A stretch of DNA of 64,000 bases from Pieris napi (GCF_905475465.1 NC_062236.1:1250001-1314000); one strand, 5' to 3'; numbered from the stretch's first letter, positions 21,950 to 33,215 are shown. The notes: generated by a model from the sequence alone, not told the origin. Numbers and translations: made by a program.

Positions 21950-22185
21950 ATGAACGCCCTGGTCCGAATCAGCCAATCTCAATACACAAAGGAAAAATCG
22001 TTAAATAATGGACACTACTGCAATCCGTTTGAATTCAATTAAACCCGTTTTCCCCCACCTGCTACCAAAAATAAAACAAAGGACTGCAAATCAATGAGTC
22101 ACTTGATTCAGTTCAAGTGAAAGAGCCGCAATTTGCGCAATTAGCATAAATGTTATACCAGACAATTCCTTTTATGACGGTCTAC
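21950..22185. promoter_or_regulatory. Candidate cis-regulatory block
   Basis: Repeat-free, less AT-rich sequence with clustered factor-like words: CAATCTCAATACACAAAG, AATCAATGAGTCAC, TTCAAGTG (NK2-like) and AATTAGCATAAAT (POU/homeobox-like). Candidate only. Confidence 0.2.
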
Positions 22186-22310
22186 TAGAGAAATATACAT
22201 TACCTACACACACATACAAAATATTATTAGAGTGTTACTTAAATAGTTGCGGGAGTCGGTACGGAATAAGTTTAAGTAATTAAACATTTAATTACTTTTT
22301 TAAGATAATA

Positions 22311-22545
22311 GGAGGCACAACTTGGACAAGAAGAGCAAATAACAGAAAAGAATGGAAACAGCTGGAAGAGGCCTACGTGTCACAGGACACGCTGATTACC
22401 AAAAACGGGTCATATGATGTATTAGATTAAGTTATATTTATGTGTTACAATTAAGTGTTTTTTTTTATGTAACTTAAATAATTGTTATTACATTGTACTG
22501 GGTGTCAGCAATAAAGGCTAATCAATCAATCAATCAATTAAATAT
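22311..22545 (+). mobile_element. RTE-type LINE 3' end, plus strand
   Basis: The plus frame reads GGTTWTRRANNRKEWKQLEE, then AYVSQDTL and a stop, followed by an AT-rich UTR and an (AATC)n tail at about 22520-22540. This is the C-terminal end of an RTE/BovB-like reverse transcriptase. Confidence 0.75.
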
Positions 22546-22789
22546 TATGACACTATCTAGTCAATATATTCTTGAAGCCTTGTTGTATGTACAAAACAAT
22601 TTAAACGATTTTAAAACAAATGGTGACTTTCACCAGTATAATACTCAAAACAGACCTAATTTGAGTGTACAACCAACCAGAAGATAAACCACTCCTTATA
22701 TGGAAATTGTATTCGTTTTTACATAAAACTACTGAGCGAAATTAGAGAATTATCACTAAATAAATTCAAAGCCCTTTTAAAACGTAAAT

Positions 22790-23033
22790 ATGAACGTAAG
22801 ACGAATATTTAAATGATCCTAATCCTTGCGATTGATTTTCTCCAGTTCAAACAATTTGAATGACACAAAACTTAGCGATTAAAAAGATTGGCGGAGAGTT
22901 ACTTGCCAGTTCTTCTCGCCCGCTCTACGCCCTTGACTCGCGAACTGGTAGTAAATGTAAATTTAGAATTATTTTAACTTCTTTTCTGCCGTTCATAAGT
23001 GTACTTGTTTACCTTAATGAATAAACTTATGTT
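22790..23033 (+). mobile_element. LINE-tail family B, subfamily 2, copy 1
   Basis: Shares with 30186-30425 a longer left part (TTGATTTTCTCCAGTTCAAAC, here 1 base different) plus TTGGCGGAGAGTTACTTGCC and GTTCATAAGTGTACTTG. Confidence 0.7.
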
Positions 23034-23402
23034 GACATTTGTAAAATTATCCAAAGAAATCACGCGAATAGACACAGAAATGGCGAAGATTGCTCTTACA
23101 TGTAAATGAACTCCAAGTGAATAAATCTTAGAACAAGTGATGCAATAAATAAAGAAGGAAGTGAGACAAAACAAGTTAATGAACGACATTAAAGGGATAC
23201 TTTCCACGCCCTTTAGTCCTTTAGGTTAGTCACCCTCTCAGATTTCTCCATTTATTCTATTTCCTCCGGAAGCCCGTAAATCTTTCGAGCGAAAATAGAG
23301 CCTTTCGTGTATTAATAGTGTCATTCATAGCTTGTTTCAATTTAGGGATGTCAATCTGAATATTTAACATTGAAATTCACCTAGCAACGTAATGAAAATA
23401 AA
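23034..23402. other. No recognisable feature
   Basis: Unique sequence; the minus frame at 22974-23207 is a chance frame. Confidence 0.5.
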
Positions 23403-23652
23403 ACCAGTGGCGCTAGAACCTTTTAGCCTCAGTTTTCTGAAATTTTTTCATCTTTTATTTTTCTTAATTCACACCCTAAAAGTCACCGTTCTGTGCTTGA
23501 CATACACCGGCGTTTTTCTGGGTTTAAACCCGGTTTTATAACGATGTTTTTTCACCGTACGAGCAAGTGATAAACGCGCACATAGAAAATCCATTAGTGC
23601 ACAGCCGGGGTTCGAACCTACAGCCTCAAAAGTCGCGCCCAACCAATACTGC
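23403..23652 (-). repeat. SINE-A, diverged
   Basis: CCAGTGGCGCTAGAACC, TTCTGTGCTTGACATACACC and GCACAGCCGGGGTTCGAACC (intact box B) on the inverted copy. Confidence 0.8.
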
Positions 23653-23654
23653 TA

Positions 23655-24055
23655 ATAAAAAGAAACTTAATGATATGAAATAAATTTTTTGTTCATATTT
23701 ATACAAATCTAGAACTTTAGATTTCCGAGACTTATAGAAAGATATGTTAGGAATTTAATTGTCATTAAAATATTTAAAGTGTAGAAAATTAATACAAATT
23801 ATAAATTTAATTTATTTCTTCGATAATAAAAACACGTGGCATTTTAATTTACAATTCGTCATTTGAGATTTCAATAATTTATTTTGAATATTTAAATTAT
23901 TTACGAAATTTTAATTTTAAAAATAGAATTTCTATCAGGTAATTCCTTGTCACTCTCAATCGCTCTCTCCCTTTTCTTCGAGAAAAACGCTGCACATCTT
24001 CGTGACGCTAATGTTAAATATTACCCTCATGCGCCGAAAGAAATTTCACTTCAAA
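23655..24055 (-). mobile_element. TIR element family D, copy 1
   Basis: Inverted relative to 47143-47625. It shares AATTCGTCATTTGAGATTTC, the AATAGAATTTCTAT block, CGCTCTCTCCCTTTTC and the end CGCCGAAAGAAATTTCACTT. The left terminus is decayed. No coding capacity. Confidence 0.75.
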
Positions 24056-24061
24056 AAGCAC

Positions 24062-24222
24062 ACAAGACTTAGGGTCCTTCAAGAAAAGAGCGTACCAATT
24101 CTTGAAAGGCCGGCAACGCACTTGCGAGCCTTCTGGCATTGTAAGTGTCCATGGACGGCGGTATCACTTAACATCAGGTGAGCCTCCTGCCCGTTTGCCT
24201 TCTATTACATAAAAAAAAAAGC
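24062..24222 (+). mobile_element. CR1/Jockey-type LINE 3' end with A-tail
   Basis: Starts GACTTAGGGTCCTTCAAGAA and ends CCCGTTTGCCTTCTATTACA followed by an A run. Confidence 0.9.
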
Positions 24223-24947
24223 ATAAATCACTCGTCTATCGTTAACACATTAACGTCGTATTACAAATGCTATATTCAAAGTGAGACAACGGCTATCCAG
24301 GTGCCTTAATTTGTCGCCCGCCACTAATTAACACGAACATTTACCGGTTCCCAAGTTGACTGAGTTACCAGCGCCACCCCACATCGACCGAAACTCGCCC
24401 GAATTCGGGAAATGCATTAACTTCAGAGTGGATACGTGTGGCTTTAATTACGTTCGGTCGTGAAACTGTTTCCAATTAGATCTTTTAATTAAACCGCTCT
24501 TTGTTTTTGTTTAAGCGCCGTTATTAATTTGTTTGGGATATGTCAGCGAGTTGTTTACACTACTTTTGATTGGTTACAGTCTGCTATGAATATCCTTTAT
24601 TATCTCAATTCGATTGCCAGTCGTATTACAAATCGATCTACTTTGTTGAAATTGTGCCCTTGTGGCAAATTTTATATACGTTTAAGACCAATGGATAGCT
24701 GCGACTCCAATAGCACTACTTACAGTCTCTATTAAAGGGAAGACACTCTGTTCTTGTGTTCTATTTTTTTTTCATAAACAAGCGTCTTAAGCGCTGTCAA
24801 GTATGTCAAACTTCATACAGTTTGACAGCTGTTGGAACTAGATTTAAGTTCGATTGATATAACACACTAAACACCACAGTATCTAAATTAAAATTAGCTT
24901 AAATGTAGTATGTACATCTTTGTCACTTAGATATTTCAAATAAATAA
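24223..24947. other. Unique; candidate regulatory patch at 24330-24560
   Basis: 24330-24560 is repeat-free and contains CATTTACCGGTTCCCAAG and homeobox-like words (GGCTTTAATTACG, CAATTAGATC, TTTAATTAAAC). No gene supported. Confidence 0.25.
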
Positions 24948-25203
24948 ATCAATGGTGCTATAACCTTTTTAGGTCTAGGCCTCTGATTTCTGTTTCTGTT
25001 GTCATGATCATTTGTTAATCTAATAGACAAGTAGGCGATCAGCCTTCTGTGCCTGACGCAAGCCGTCGACTTTTTGGGTCTAAGGCAAGCCTCACGATGT
25101 TTTCCTTCACCGTACGAGCACCGTGCACAGCCGGGGATCGAACCTATAACCTCAAGGATTAGAGTAGCACACTGAATTCAGTCCAACACTGCAGATATTT
25201 CAA
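24929..25203 (-). repeat. SINE-A with 11-bp target duplication
   Basis: The SINE (24948-25192) lies between two copies of AGATATTTCAA (24929-24939 and 25193-25203). The core has a deletion around the GTTAAATGCGCACAT part. The A-rich 3' end is next to the left duplication, as expected for a minus-strand retroposon. Confidence 0.9.
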
Positions 25204-25659
25204 GTACTGTCCTCGACAATTTGATAACAATTTTTAATAACTAAATCTATAATAGAAGAATATGTCGACTAACCATCGGATTTGCACAGTAACGACCCAA
25301 CAAGATAAGTGACCGAATCGCTTTGAAATTCCCCTCTTTATTTATTTAGGTCAAGCTCTTAACCGGTCACTAAGCGTTGCTAGGGGAAAAATTGCTAATT
25401 TGCGCCGATCACTTTTGGTGCAGTGTTTCCGAACCGTTTTTGTGCCATGCACCACCATAGCCTTACTAAGTAAAAATACTAAAAATACAAATAATTATTT
25501 TTAAAAAATTATAAATTTTCCAATTTGACCCCCCCCCCCTTAATTTTCAAATTGCCCCCATGTGGGAATAGACTGGTGTAATAGATACGTGTGTTAATAA
25601 TATTATTTTGTTATCAGGCATATAATCCATTCAATAATGTGAAACACGATTCGGTAATG
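25204..25659. other. No gene; C homopolymer
   Basis: A run of ten C lies at about 25531-25540. Remainder unremarkable. Confidence 0.45.
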
Positions 25660-25738
25660 GGCTGATTGTATTTTTTTTTGACGTTCATAAGTGTACATTG
25701 TGTTACCTATATGAATAAAAAATGATTTTGACTTTTGA
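25660..25738 (+). mobile_element. LINE-tail family B, 3' terminus only
   Basis: GACGTTCATAAGTGTACATT, CTATATGAATAAAAAATG and a TTTTGACTTTTGA tail. Confidence 0.7.
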
Positions 25739-26039
25739 TTAACTTTAAAAACTATAAAGATCTATCACGTACCAAATAAAGATAATAAAACAATTTTCAG
25801 CCCTTGAAGAAATAGGGCGAGGCACGATTAGGTAATGAGATAAGGGTCAATCTCACTTCGCCGATAACACGTGTAGGTCACGTAAATAGACCCCTCATTG
25901 AGACATTCAGGAGTACTTAGACACGTGTGCATAAAGGAAATAGGTCACGCTTTGATGGCGGTTGACAGCTTAGAACAGACGTAATTTATAAGTCATAAAA
26001 GGTTGAGAGGAAATTCACAAAACTCATCGTAAATATTTT
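25739..26039. other. No recognisable feature
   Basis: Unique, with paired CACGTG-type words (ACACGTGTAGG, ACACGTGTGC) at 25867 and 25921. Confidence 0.4.
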
Positions 26040-26265
26040 TGGCAGTTTTTCCGCGTACCGCCACTGTATGGAACCAGATGCCAATCAAGAAAAGAGCGTA
26101 ACAATACTTAAAAGGCCGGCAACACACTTGCGAGCCTTCTGGCAATGTGAGTGTCCATGGGCGGCGGTATCACTTAACATCAGATGTGCTGTGGTGGGCG
26201 GCCAAAACTGTCTTTAAAAAACGCTCAGTTGTGGAACGACGGACGTCGAGGTAATACGTAACCTG
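26040..26265. mobile_element. CR1/Jockey-type LINE, two fragments in opposite orientation
   Basis: 26040-26186 is the LINE end in plus orientation (TACTTAAAAGGCCGGCAACA, CGGCGGTATCACTTAACATC). 26188-26262 is the adjoining upstream segment in minus orientation (ACGCTCAGTTGTGGAACGAC, GGACGTCGAGGTAATACG). Either two insertions or an internal inversion. Confidence 0.8.
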
Positions 26266-26285
26266 CTTGCCTTTTATAAAAAACC

Positions 26286-26332
26286 AAATATCTGAAGCCC
26301 AGGCCTAAAAGGTTGTAGCGCCACTGGTATAT
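26286..26332 (+). repeat. SINE-A 3'-end fragment
   Basis: TATCTGAAGCCCAGGCC and GGTTGTAGCGCCACTGG. Confidence 0.8.
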
Positions 26333-26651
26333 AATATAAACTATATAATATATATTGATATGTCTTAAATTATGCATTGTTATAATATCCACAAGCTATT
26401 ACCTATTCATGTAGGAACCACCCACTTGCGCATTGGCATCGGAAAGCGATCAAGTCACACTACACAATAAACTACGATAAGGAAGTTGCAGTCAGTTGTA
26501 GATTTAGGATAATTTGCAAAATGTCTACTTGTATACAAAATGTTATTTTAACAGCGTTCCCAGCATTATTTCTTCAAAAGAATAGCATACACATCACAAA
26601 CAAAAGAAATATACTAATACGTACTTCATGAAATAAACATAATAACATTAA

Positions 26652-26965
26652 GCTTATTATAAATATAGTAATATCTCAGGCATATATGAAATAACATAGC
26701 AATAATAAAAAGATTTTTGTGTGTAACAACAAAATCATAATTACTATATATGTTAGCGTTTCCTGTTTGTTTATTTCAAGACGGAAACATAACAGAAACA
26801 TTACAAAAAACAAATAAAAATGTTATTAAAATAAGAGTAGGTAATATGAACTCATACATAATATATAGCTATTATAAATATAGTAATGTCTCATCAGGGA
26901 TATATGAAATGACATAGAAATAATAAAAATATTTTTGTGTGTAAGGAACACACTCAAAATTACTA
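26652..26965 (+). repeat. Direct duplication, about 216 bp apart
   Basis: Two diverged copies of about 95 bp start TATTATAAATATAGTAAT and share CATATATGAAATAACATAG-type and TTTTTGTGTGTAA blocks (26652-26747 and 26868-26965). Function unknown. Confidence 0.7.
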
Positions 26966-26989
26966 CACCAAGCCACGAGAGGCTAGTTA

Positions 26990-27225
26990 CAATTTAAACA
27001 TGAAAAACAAGAGACAACTTAGAACTGGATAGACCAAATGAAAGAAACAGCAGGTGGTACATGGCAGAGAGTGCCACAGTGCAGTGAGGAATGGTGGGAT
27101 TTGTAGGCCTTTGCCAAAAAATGCATATAGATACCTAAAAGAAGATTGAAATAGTAACGTGTTTAAATGTAAAAGTATCTGAATTAAAGGCTTTTATTAT
27201 TATTATAATCGGGTATTTCATTTGT
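26990..27225 (+). mobile_element. RTE-type LINE 3' end, decayed
   Basis: The frame WIDQMKETAGGTWQRVPQ, then EEWWDL-stop-AFAKKC, parallels the WIDDI...EEW..LEEAF ending of RTE proteins. The 3' part AAAGTATCTGAATTAAAGGC and a TTATTATT tail match the minus-strand tail at 48590. Confidence 0.65.
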
Positions 27226-27707
27226 TAATAAAGTATATATATATAATAACAATCTCTTCCCAACCATTCACTTTATAAACATCGCTATCCAGTCGGGAGT
27301 TAATCTCGTTCACAATAGTCAATAAACAGTTAACACAAAGCCACGTATCGCACCACCGAGGTACTGGAGCGCATCGCAACTGTCTACATGTCGTCGTGGG
27401 ACAGGCGAAACTGACAGCACGTCAAATGTCCGTTACACGTATTTGCATAGTCACACAAAACGTACCTAGTCTAGACTAAAAAAAGATATCAACTTTGCGT
27501 TACAAACACACGTCAACGTGTAAATGAAGGAATGATTAAACAGTATAATTTAATTATACATATACAAGTTAATAAATTATTAAGCTACGGGCTTAAATAA
27601 CAGGCGATTTCTTCCATGCGGGAAACATGGAAAAATAAATAAGAAATAACTTCTAAGAGTAAAAATTATATGCTAAACTAAAATATAAAGAAAAAAGACT
27701 CATCTTA
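27226..27707. other. Unique sequence, no gene seen
   Basis: 27330-27475 is GC-richer (GAGGTACTGGAGCGCATCGC) without an acceptable coding frame. Confidence 0.4.
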
Positions 27708-27870
27708 GTGGTTTTTTTATAGAGAAGGGGGCAAACGGGTAGTAGGCTCACCCGATGCTAAGTGATAACCCTTGGAAACTCTGAATGTCAGATGGCTCGC
27801 GAATGCGTTGTCGGCATTTTAAGATTTGGTACGCTGTTTTCTTGCAGGACCCTTAATTGAATTGGATCTT
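27708..27870 (-). mobile_element. CR1/Jockey-type LINE 3' end
   Basis: GGGGGCAAACGGGTAGTAGG, GATGCTAAGTGATAACCC and GACCCTTAATTGAATTGG; diverged. Confidence 0.8.
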
Positions 27871-28598
27871 AGGGTTAATGAATCATAATAAATATATATA
27901 AGTAGCTAATTATAAGGTAGGCTCAAGAAGATGATACCTTAATGAATTTAAAGAATGAGCTCTTCTGATTTCAAGGAGAAGTTCCGAAGCAGGATACATT
28001 GCATTTATAAGTAAGTTTCAAGAATTACTAATTTACCTCTATGAAGTGATTTAAATACTTCATTTTACAAAATACCTATTCTGTCAGCAGCTTCAAACAC
28101 TGCCGAAGGCCGCCAAGTCGGAAGTGAAAAATTTACATTTCAATAATTACAATGTTATATTGTCATTCATCTATAAATTATTCAACACGGAACATAATTA
28201 TATATGAACACGCAAGGCGAGTTACTAATTAATTAGTTATATCACTTAACGTCCGATTTCCCCGTCTCGCCGTGACATGCGTACACCGTATGTTACAAAG
28301 CGCCCCCTATACACGTTTACTAAGAGGCAACGAACCATATCAGGTCACGGTACAGGCTTTATTACCATTACGTTACAATAATTGTTTCTATGTAACACGT
28401 TATTGATATGTTTTCATATTAGCTGTGGCTCGTTTGGCTTCATAGACAATGCCTTTACGAATTATTCAAGCGTGTAATCTTGGAATCGTCGAATATTAAA
28501 AAAATACGAGAGGTTCGAAATTTAAAAGCAATTTTTTTGTTGTATACATTATACCGGTAGACACTGTCTGTGGCGCTATAATCACAATAATTTTTACG
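27871..28598. other. No recognisable feature
   Basis: Unique; 28245-28350 is GC-richer. Nothing supported. Confidence 0.4.
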
Positions 28599-28858
28599 TT
28601 CTAAATTTAAATTTTCATATTCACAGTCTATGCGAAAATTTCAATTGACTGTGAAGACTGGCAATTCTTCTCTCCTACATGTTTAAATTATGTGTCTACA
28701 TATTAGTCTAAATTAAATTAAACAAACATTCTAAATTTAAATTTTCATTTTTACAGTGTATGCGAAAATTTGAATTGAGAACTGTGAACTTCGAACACTG
28801 GCAATTCTTCTGTCCTACATATTTAAATTATTTCTATACATATTATTATAAATAAACA
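28599..28858 (+). repeat. Tandem duplication, 130-bp unit
   Basis: Units begin TTCTAAATTTAAATTTTCAT at 28599 and 28729 and share TATGCGAAAATTT, CTGGCAATTCTTCT and CCTACAT. Each ends near an AAACAAACA run. Diverged, so the duplication is not recent. Confidence 0.85.
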
Positions 28859-29059
28859 AACAAAGCCTTATACTAAATAGTAAGGTTCAAAAAGGTCATA
28901 AATATTCCGCTTTGTCTCAGACGTCCCACTTACAAAACTTTCAAATAGAAAGTGAATGAAGAGCATTGTTATTTGTGCGTCATAAGAAAGCTTACATGAC
29001 CTTAATGTAAGTAATCTTTGTAATATTGATATTTATTTCCATTATGCAACAAAGTGCCC

Positions 29060-29390
29060 CATACTTGGCGACCGTTGGAGATGGATGCAGCTGTTGTAGT
29101 CCACCACACCAGGGTTCAAGTCAGCAGAACAAGAGAATTGAGGTTACATTTAGGACGATAAGATGGTGAGATACGCTAGCTGTGTGGGTTCACAGTGGAC
29201 GTAAAGACAAGGATACGAAAGGGAATGCTTAGGAAGCTTGGCCATGTAGAACGGAACGAGAAGCGGTTAACAAGGCAGGCAAAGAGAAGTCGTACTGGAC
29301 CAAATCCAGAAGGTACTAGAGAAGGCACAAGTTAAAAGTACCCATAATCGACGAGCATAAACAGAGGTATATCAGGACCATAGCAAGTAA
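29060..29390 (+). mobile_element. Retroelement RT C-terminal remnant
   Basis: The plus frame reads VKTRIRKGMLRKLGHVERNE, then KRLTRQAKRSRTGPNPEG and a stop. The RxLRxLGHVERxxxxRLTR motif is the typical C-terminus of RTE/Jockey-like reverse transcriptases. Immediately followed by a Helitron. Confidence 0.65.
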
Positions 29391-29394
29391 TATA

Positions 29395-29736
29395 TCTTAT
29401 ATATATATATATATATAAATTACGCGTCACGTTGCTATGGACTCCTAAACTACTAAACCGATTTCAATCAAATTAGCACACCGTGTGCAGTTTGATATAA
29501 CTTAAAAGATAGGATAGCTTACATATGTATATAATTCTTCTGTACGTGTGTATGTCAGTGAACTCCTATAAACGGCTAGACCTATTTGATTTTTTTTTGT
29601 ATGCGTTTGGGTGGTTGGTATAGATTCACAAATCAACCCGGCAGATTGCGCTGCAGTCAGTACTTTCATACTTTTTTTTTATATCCTAATGGCTTGAAAT
29701 ATGCAGAACAACGAACAACGAACAGTCGGGACCTAG
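29395..29736 (+). mobile_element. Complete small Helitron
   Basis: Starts TC (TCTTATATATATAT) after an A and ends GGACCTAG before a T, the exact A/T insertion signature of Helitrons. Interior blocks: AAATTACGCGTCACGTTGC, TTAGCACACCGTGTGCAG, GGTTGGTATAGATTCACAAA and CAGATTGCGCTGCAGTCAG. 342 bp, non-coding. Confidence 0.8.
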
Positions 29737-30185
29737 TTGCTTATAAATTTAATAAATACTGTACTTCCAAGCACTTTGTATGAGTTTATATGAATTATAT
29801 ATCTACACTAACAAATCGCTCACCGCTCTTCCTACTGTAACACCAATAACACGCCCCTTAGCTCACTATCAGATCGGAACGCAACTTTCACCGACGAGAA
29901 AGTAGACGCGCTTAGAAAACATTAGCTTTACATATCCAGTTGAAGCTGGCTTTTTAATTCTATAACGTCTCAAGTGCAAAGAAAACTTGGTTTGGTAACA
30001 ACTTTTATTCATTTACAAAAGCTTGCCAACGTAACTCATACTCAACATAAGTAAAATTAAATACAAGATTTAATATGAAAGGCACTTATAGTCAAACATC
30101 ACCAACATGAAATAAAAATACATTCATAAGAACGATGAAATGCGAATGAACACATGTAAATTAATCAATGAAGTTTTTTATAAAT
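29737..30185. other. No recognisable feature
   Basis: Unique AT-rich sequence. Confidence 0.5.
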
Positions 30186-30425
30186 TCGACAAATATTTAA
30201 ATTACTAATCCTTAGGATTGATTTGCTCCAGTTCAAACAATTTGTATGACTCAAAACTTAGCGATTCAAAAGAGTAGCGGAGAGTTTCTTGCCAGTTTTT
30301 CTTATCCGCTCTTCGCCCTTGACTTGCGAATAGGTAGTAAATCGAAATTTAGAATCAATTTAACATCTTTTCTGTTGACGTTCATAAGTGTACTTGTTTA
30401 CCTATATGAATAAAAAATTATATCT
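30186..30425 (+). mobile_element. LINE-tail family B, subfamily 2, copy 2
   Basis: TTGATTTGCTCCAGTTCAAA, GTAGCGGAGAGTTTCTTGCC, GACGTTCATAAGTGTACTTG and a closing TATGAATAAAAAATTA. Confidence 0.7.
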
Positions 30426-31374
30426 TATTTACACGAATAATTTCGTCTTTTTCGTTGTTCAAAGAAATCTTATGCCAGCAATCAAAAACACTTACAGAAA
30501 ACACACCATAATTTGTTATTAGTTTTTTTCGTTATTAGTAACTTTAATATAATAAAAATTATTCGTAATAATTGAACACTGTATGAGCACGAAACCTGTT
30601 TCTAGATAATTGTCAATTGTAACTAGTTTATTATCTGTAATTAAATCTACAATATTTATGTTACAAAAATATATTTTCCTTTCCCATAAGTGATTACTCA
30701 CAAGCCAATTGGTCTATCGCATATCAAAGTAGAACCTCAGGGATGAAGCTAAAGATACTAGACACAAACAATTTCTTACATAAATTTATCAACCAAAGGC
30801 GATGCGCATTCGAATTCCAATCGCGATATTCAACTTTCAATACAAAATATCGAATAAATCCTTCAGATTCGATACAATCGAACGAGGAAACGTGGGCCTT
30901 GATCGATCATTTAAATGTCACTTGTTGTTGCCACGCGGAACTCGCAGACAAGACAATGAGATTACCCACCATTACCCCATCGTAGATAGCATCGCTCATT
31001 ATAATTGTACTGACATTTATATCCATCAAAACACTTCTCTTTGTGGTTAAAATATGAAATAACGAATAAATATTGCTATGTGTAAACCTTTCAGTGTTTT
31101 TAAGTTAAAAATAACAATACCCCTTACAAAATTCTTACAATACATAAATTATTATTATTATTAAAAGTTAAAGAAGAGGTCTAAGAAGCTTCAGATCGCT
31201 AGAAGATTTCTGCAATATAATAGTATAATCTGCGAGACGGCAGGCTCCCCCCCCCCCCTCGCCTATGAATATATAGGAATAGAAATATGTATATTAGGGG
31301 ATTTCTTTACAAAATGTGTGTATAAAATAAGATAACGCAACATAAGAACATTGTAAGAATGTATAGCAATCCTT
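30426..31374. other. No gene; C homopolymer
   Basis: Overlapping plus frames at 30743-31050 lack domain features. A run of about a dozen C is at 31247-31258. Confidence 0.4.
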
Positions 31375-31410
31375 AAGGGCAGCCTTAACATCAGGTGAGC
31401 CTCCAGTGCG
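31375..31410 (+). mobile_element. CR1 3'-tail scrap
   Basis: CCTTAACATCAGGTGAGCCT only. Confidence 0.55.
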
Positions 31411-31511
31411 TTATATCAAAAAACAATTGTATGAAGGCTTAGGGTTAGATTAAAAGATAGACAGCATGAACTATGACTCCTAAATATCACGATCCACTAC
31501 ACTACGCTACT

Positions 31512-31641
31512 AGTCCGAACAACTCCTCTGAACACTCTCGATGGTAAATGCGGTAGAAGATGCAGATATATCCCACATCTCTACGCAACGCCAAGGGATC
31601 AAGCCGCTCGGAAAGTGGCTGGTCGTCGATCAAAATCCATT
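31512..31641 (-). mobile_element. CR1/Jockey-type LINE internal fragment
   Basis: AACTCCTCTGAACACTCTCG, CATCTCTACGCAACGCCAAG and GAAAGTGGCTGGTCGTCG match about 49330-49440 of the fuller copy. Confidence 0.85.
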
Positions 31642-31879
31642 CCTACACATGTAGGCTAAAGCGAAACAAAATTCATTGCCTTAATATGAGCCAATAAATC
31701 TGAATATATAATACATTACACAGCATTATAATTATTTATATTACTTGAAGCTATAATTACAACTTGACGGCTTTTAAAACGCCTAGTTTTATTGTATATA
31801 ATTTCTGTAAAGGTAATTAAAATCAAGTTACACAATTTTAGATTAAGCGACGTAAATTTTTGTTGCATACCCATTTCCT

Positions 31880-32130
31880 TAATAAAATATATAATGGCCG
31901 TGTATTTCCAATATATGCAAATGTACTGTTTAAATTTGTAATATAATTGTTTTTCATCAGTACCATTGTTACTCTTTCACGGGTAAAGGCCTGCTCCAGC
32001 TTTTCTCTAGGCTTTCTTTCTCCATTCGTTTCCTGCTAACACTTCTATATCTTCTATCCACCTTTTTTTAGGACGCTCTCTTCTTCTTCCCCTTTTGTCC
32101 TTTTCATATATTTGTCTTTGATTTTGCCAC
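31880..32130 (-). mobile_element. RTE-type LINE 3' end
   Basis: Minus-strand coding ends with the EKLEQAFTRE-like segment (plus: CTTTCACGGGTAAAGGCCTG) and a TACTGATG-containing 3' UTR. Upstream plus sequence TTCCTGCTAACACTTCTATA is shared with 6611-6850. Confidence 0.7.
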
Positions 32131-32330
32131 TTCTGTTTTCGGCATTATATAAGGCATCTATCTATACGTATAATTGTTTTTCGTCTTATATTTTTATTGT
32201 TTTAAAGCAAGTGTTAATTGCGGACTTATCATTCGTTCATTTGTTTGAATATACGACTATGTATGTATGAATGACTTTCTTCTATGTAGCACTTGTAAAG
32301 GAAAACCTTACACACAGAAATCTAATCACC
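32131..32330. repeat. Unclassified dispersed repeat, copy 2
   Basis: Counterpart of 18060-18300 (AGCAAGTGTTAATTGCGGAC, CTTACACACAGAAA). Its position beside an RTE end in both places suggests it is upstream RTE sequence or a recurrent partner. Confidence 0.5.
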
Positions 32331-32601
32331 GATGGGTACTAAAAAAAATGATTACGAAAGATGGTTGCAGCGGCATTTTGAATTAAGACTTATACAGAAA
32401 TATGTGAACACATTAATTTGATCAGAACTAAATATTATATTTATATGCAAATCAATTTAAGTAGCCTTGAAAATGTCGACAAGTGTTAGGCACATTTAAA
32501 GTGCTATAAATGTAAATTTCCGTCAACAGACATTTGCTTTATTGTATTGTTTTGCAAAAACTTGTATCGCGTATTAAAATTTTATTTTATGAACGTTTTC
32601 A
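32331..32601. other. No recognisable feature
   Basis: AT-rich. Confidence 0.5.
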
Positions 32602-32755
32602 AGGTAGTTTTTTCCGCGCACCACCACTTGGGGTCCTGCAAGACAAGAGCGTACCAATTCTTAAAGGCCGGCAACGCACTTGCGAGCTCTCTGGCAATTT
32701 GAGTGTCTATGGGCTGTATCACTAAACATCAGATGAGCCTCCTACCCCTGATGCA
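32602..32755 (+). mobile_element. CR1/Jockey-type LINE 3' end, deleted
   Basis: TTTCCGCGCACCACCACTTG runs directly into GGGTCCTGCAAGACAAGAGC. The roughly 35-bp CAGCTGCCCACTGAAG block is missing. Confidence 0.85.
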
Positions 32756-33215
32756 TTTTCGAATAAATATAAATAATTCGATTTCAAACCAATAAGAGTT
32801 TATCATCGCCAGCATTATTCATAAACGACCACTTCCTATTAAATTGACAAAAGAATTACATTATATTGAAATTCAGACAAGTTAATGGACTGTCCTCGAA
32901 GCTAGGAAGTGCAAAAAATCGTTATCTAGAAACCCACTTTGCTCATCCTTATCCGTCAATCAGGCGGGATCAATGCACTGAATCAAATCATATCTCGTGC
33001 ATCTCAAGATGCAGTCGGGACAAAGAGGAATCGATACGAGTCTCACCTCCGCTCGGAGGACACTCCTTGTTATAGGGTTGTCAAAACATCCAATACACAG
33101 AATTAAATAGTATCTACATATTTAAATTAGGAACGTCTATGAACTTTAAACATAGAATATCATAAAAGTTACGGTTCTATGGATTTTAACAACGATATCA
33201 AAAATCATTTCAGTT
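32756..33215. other. Unique sequence, no gene seen
   Basis: The 69-codon plus frame at 32866-33075 is in GC-richer sequence but has no recognisable motif or splice borders. Confidence 0.35.

Noticed and set aside
26040..26265. Twin-primed CR1 element
   Set aside because: The order of direct and inverted parts is the reverse of what twin priming gives, so two insertions or a later inversion fits better.
25531..31258. C homopolymers at 25.53 and 31.25 kb as structured elements
   Set aside because: Plain mononucleotide runs; no adjacent structure, and possibly assembly-sensitive.
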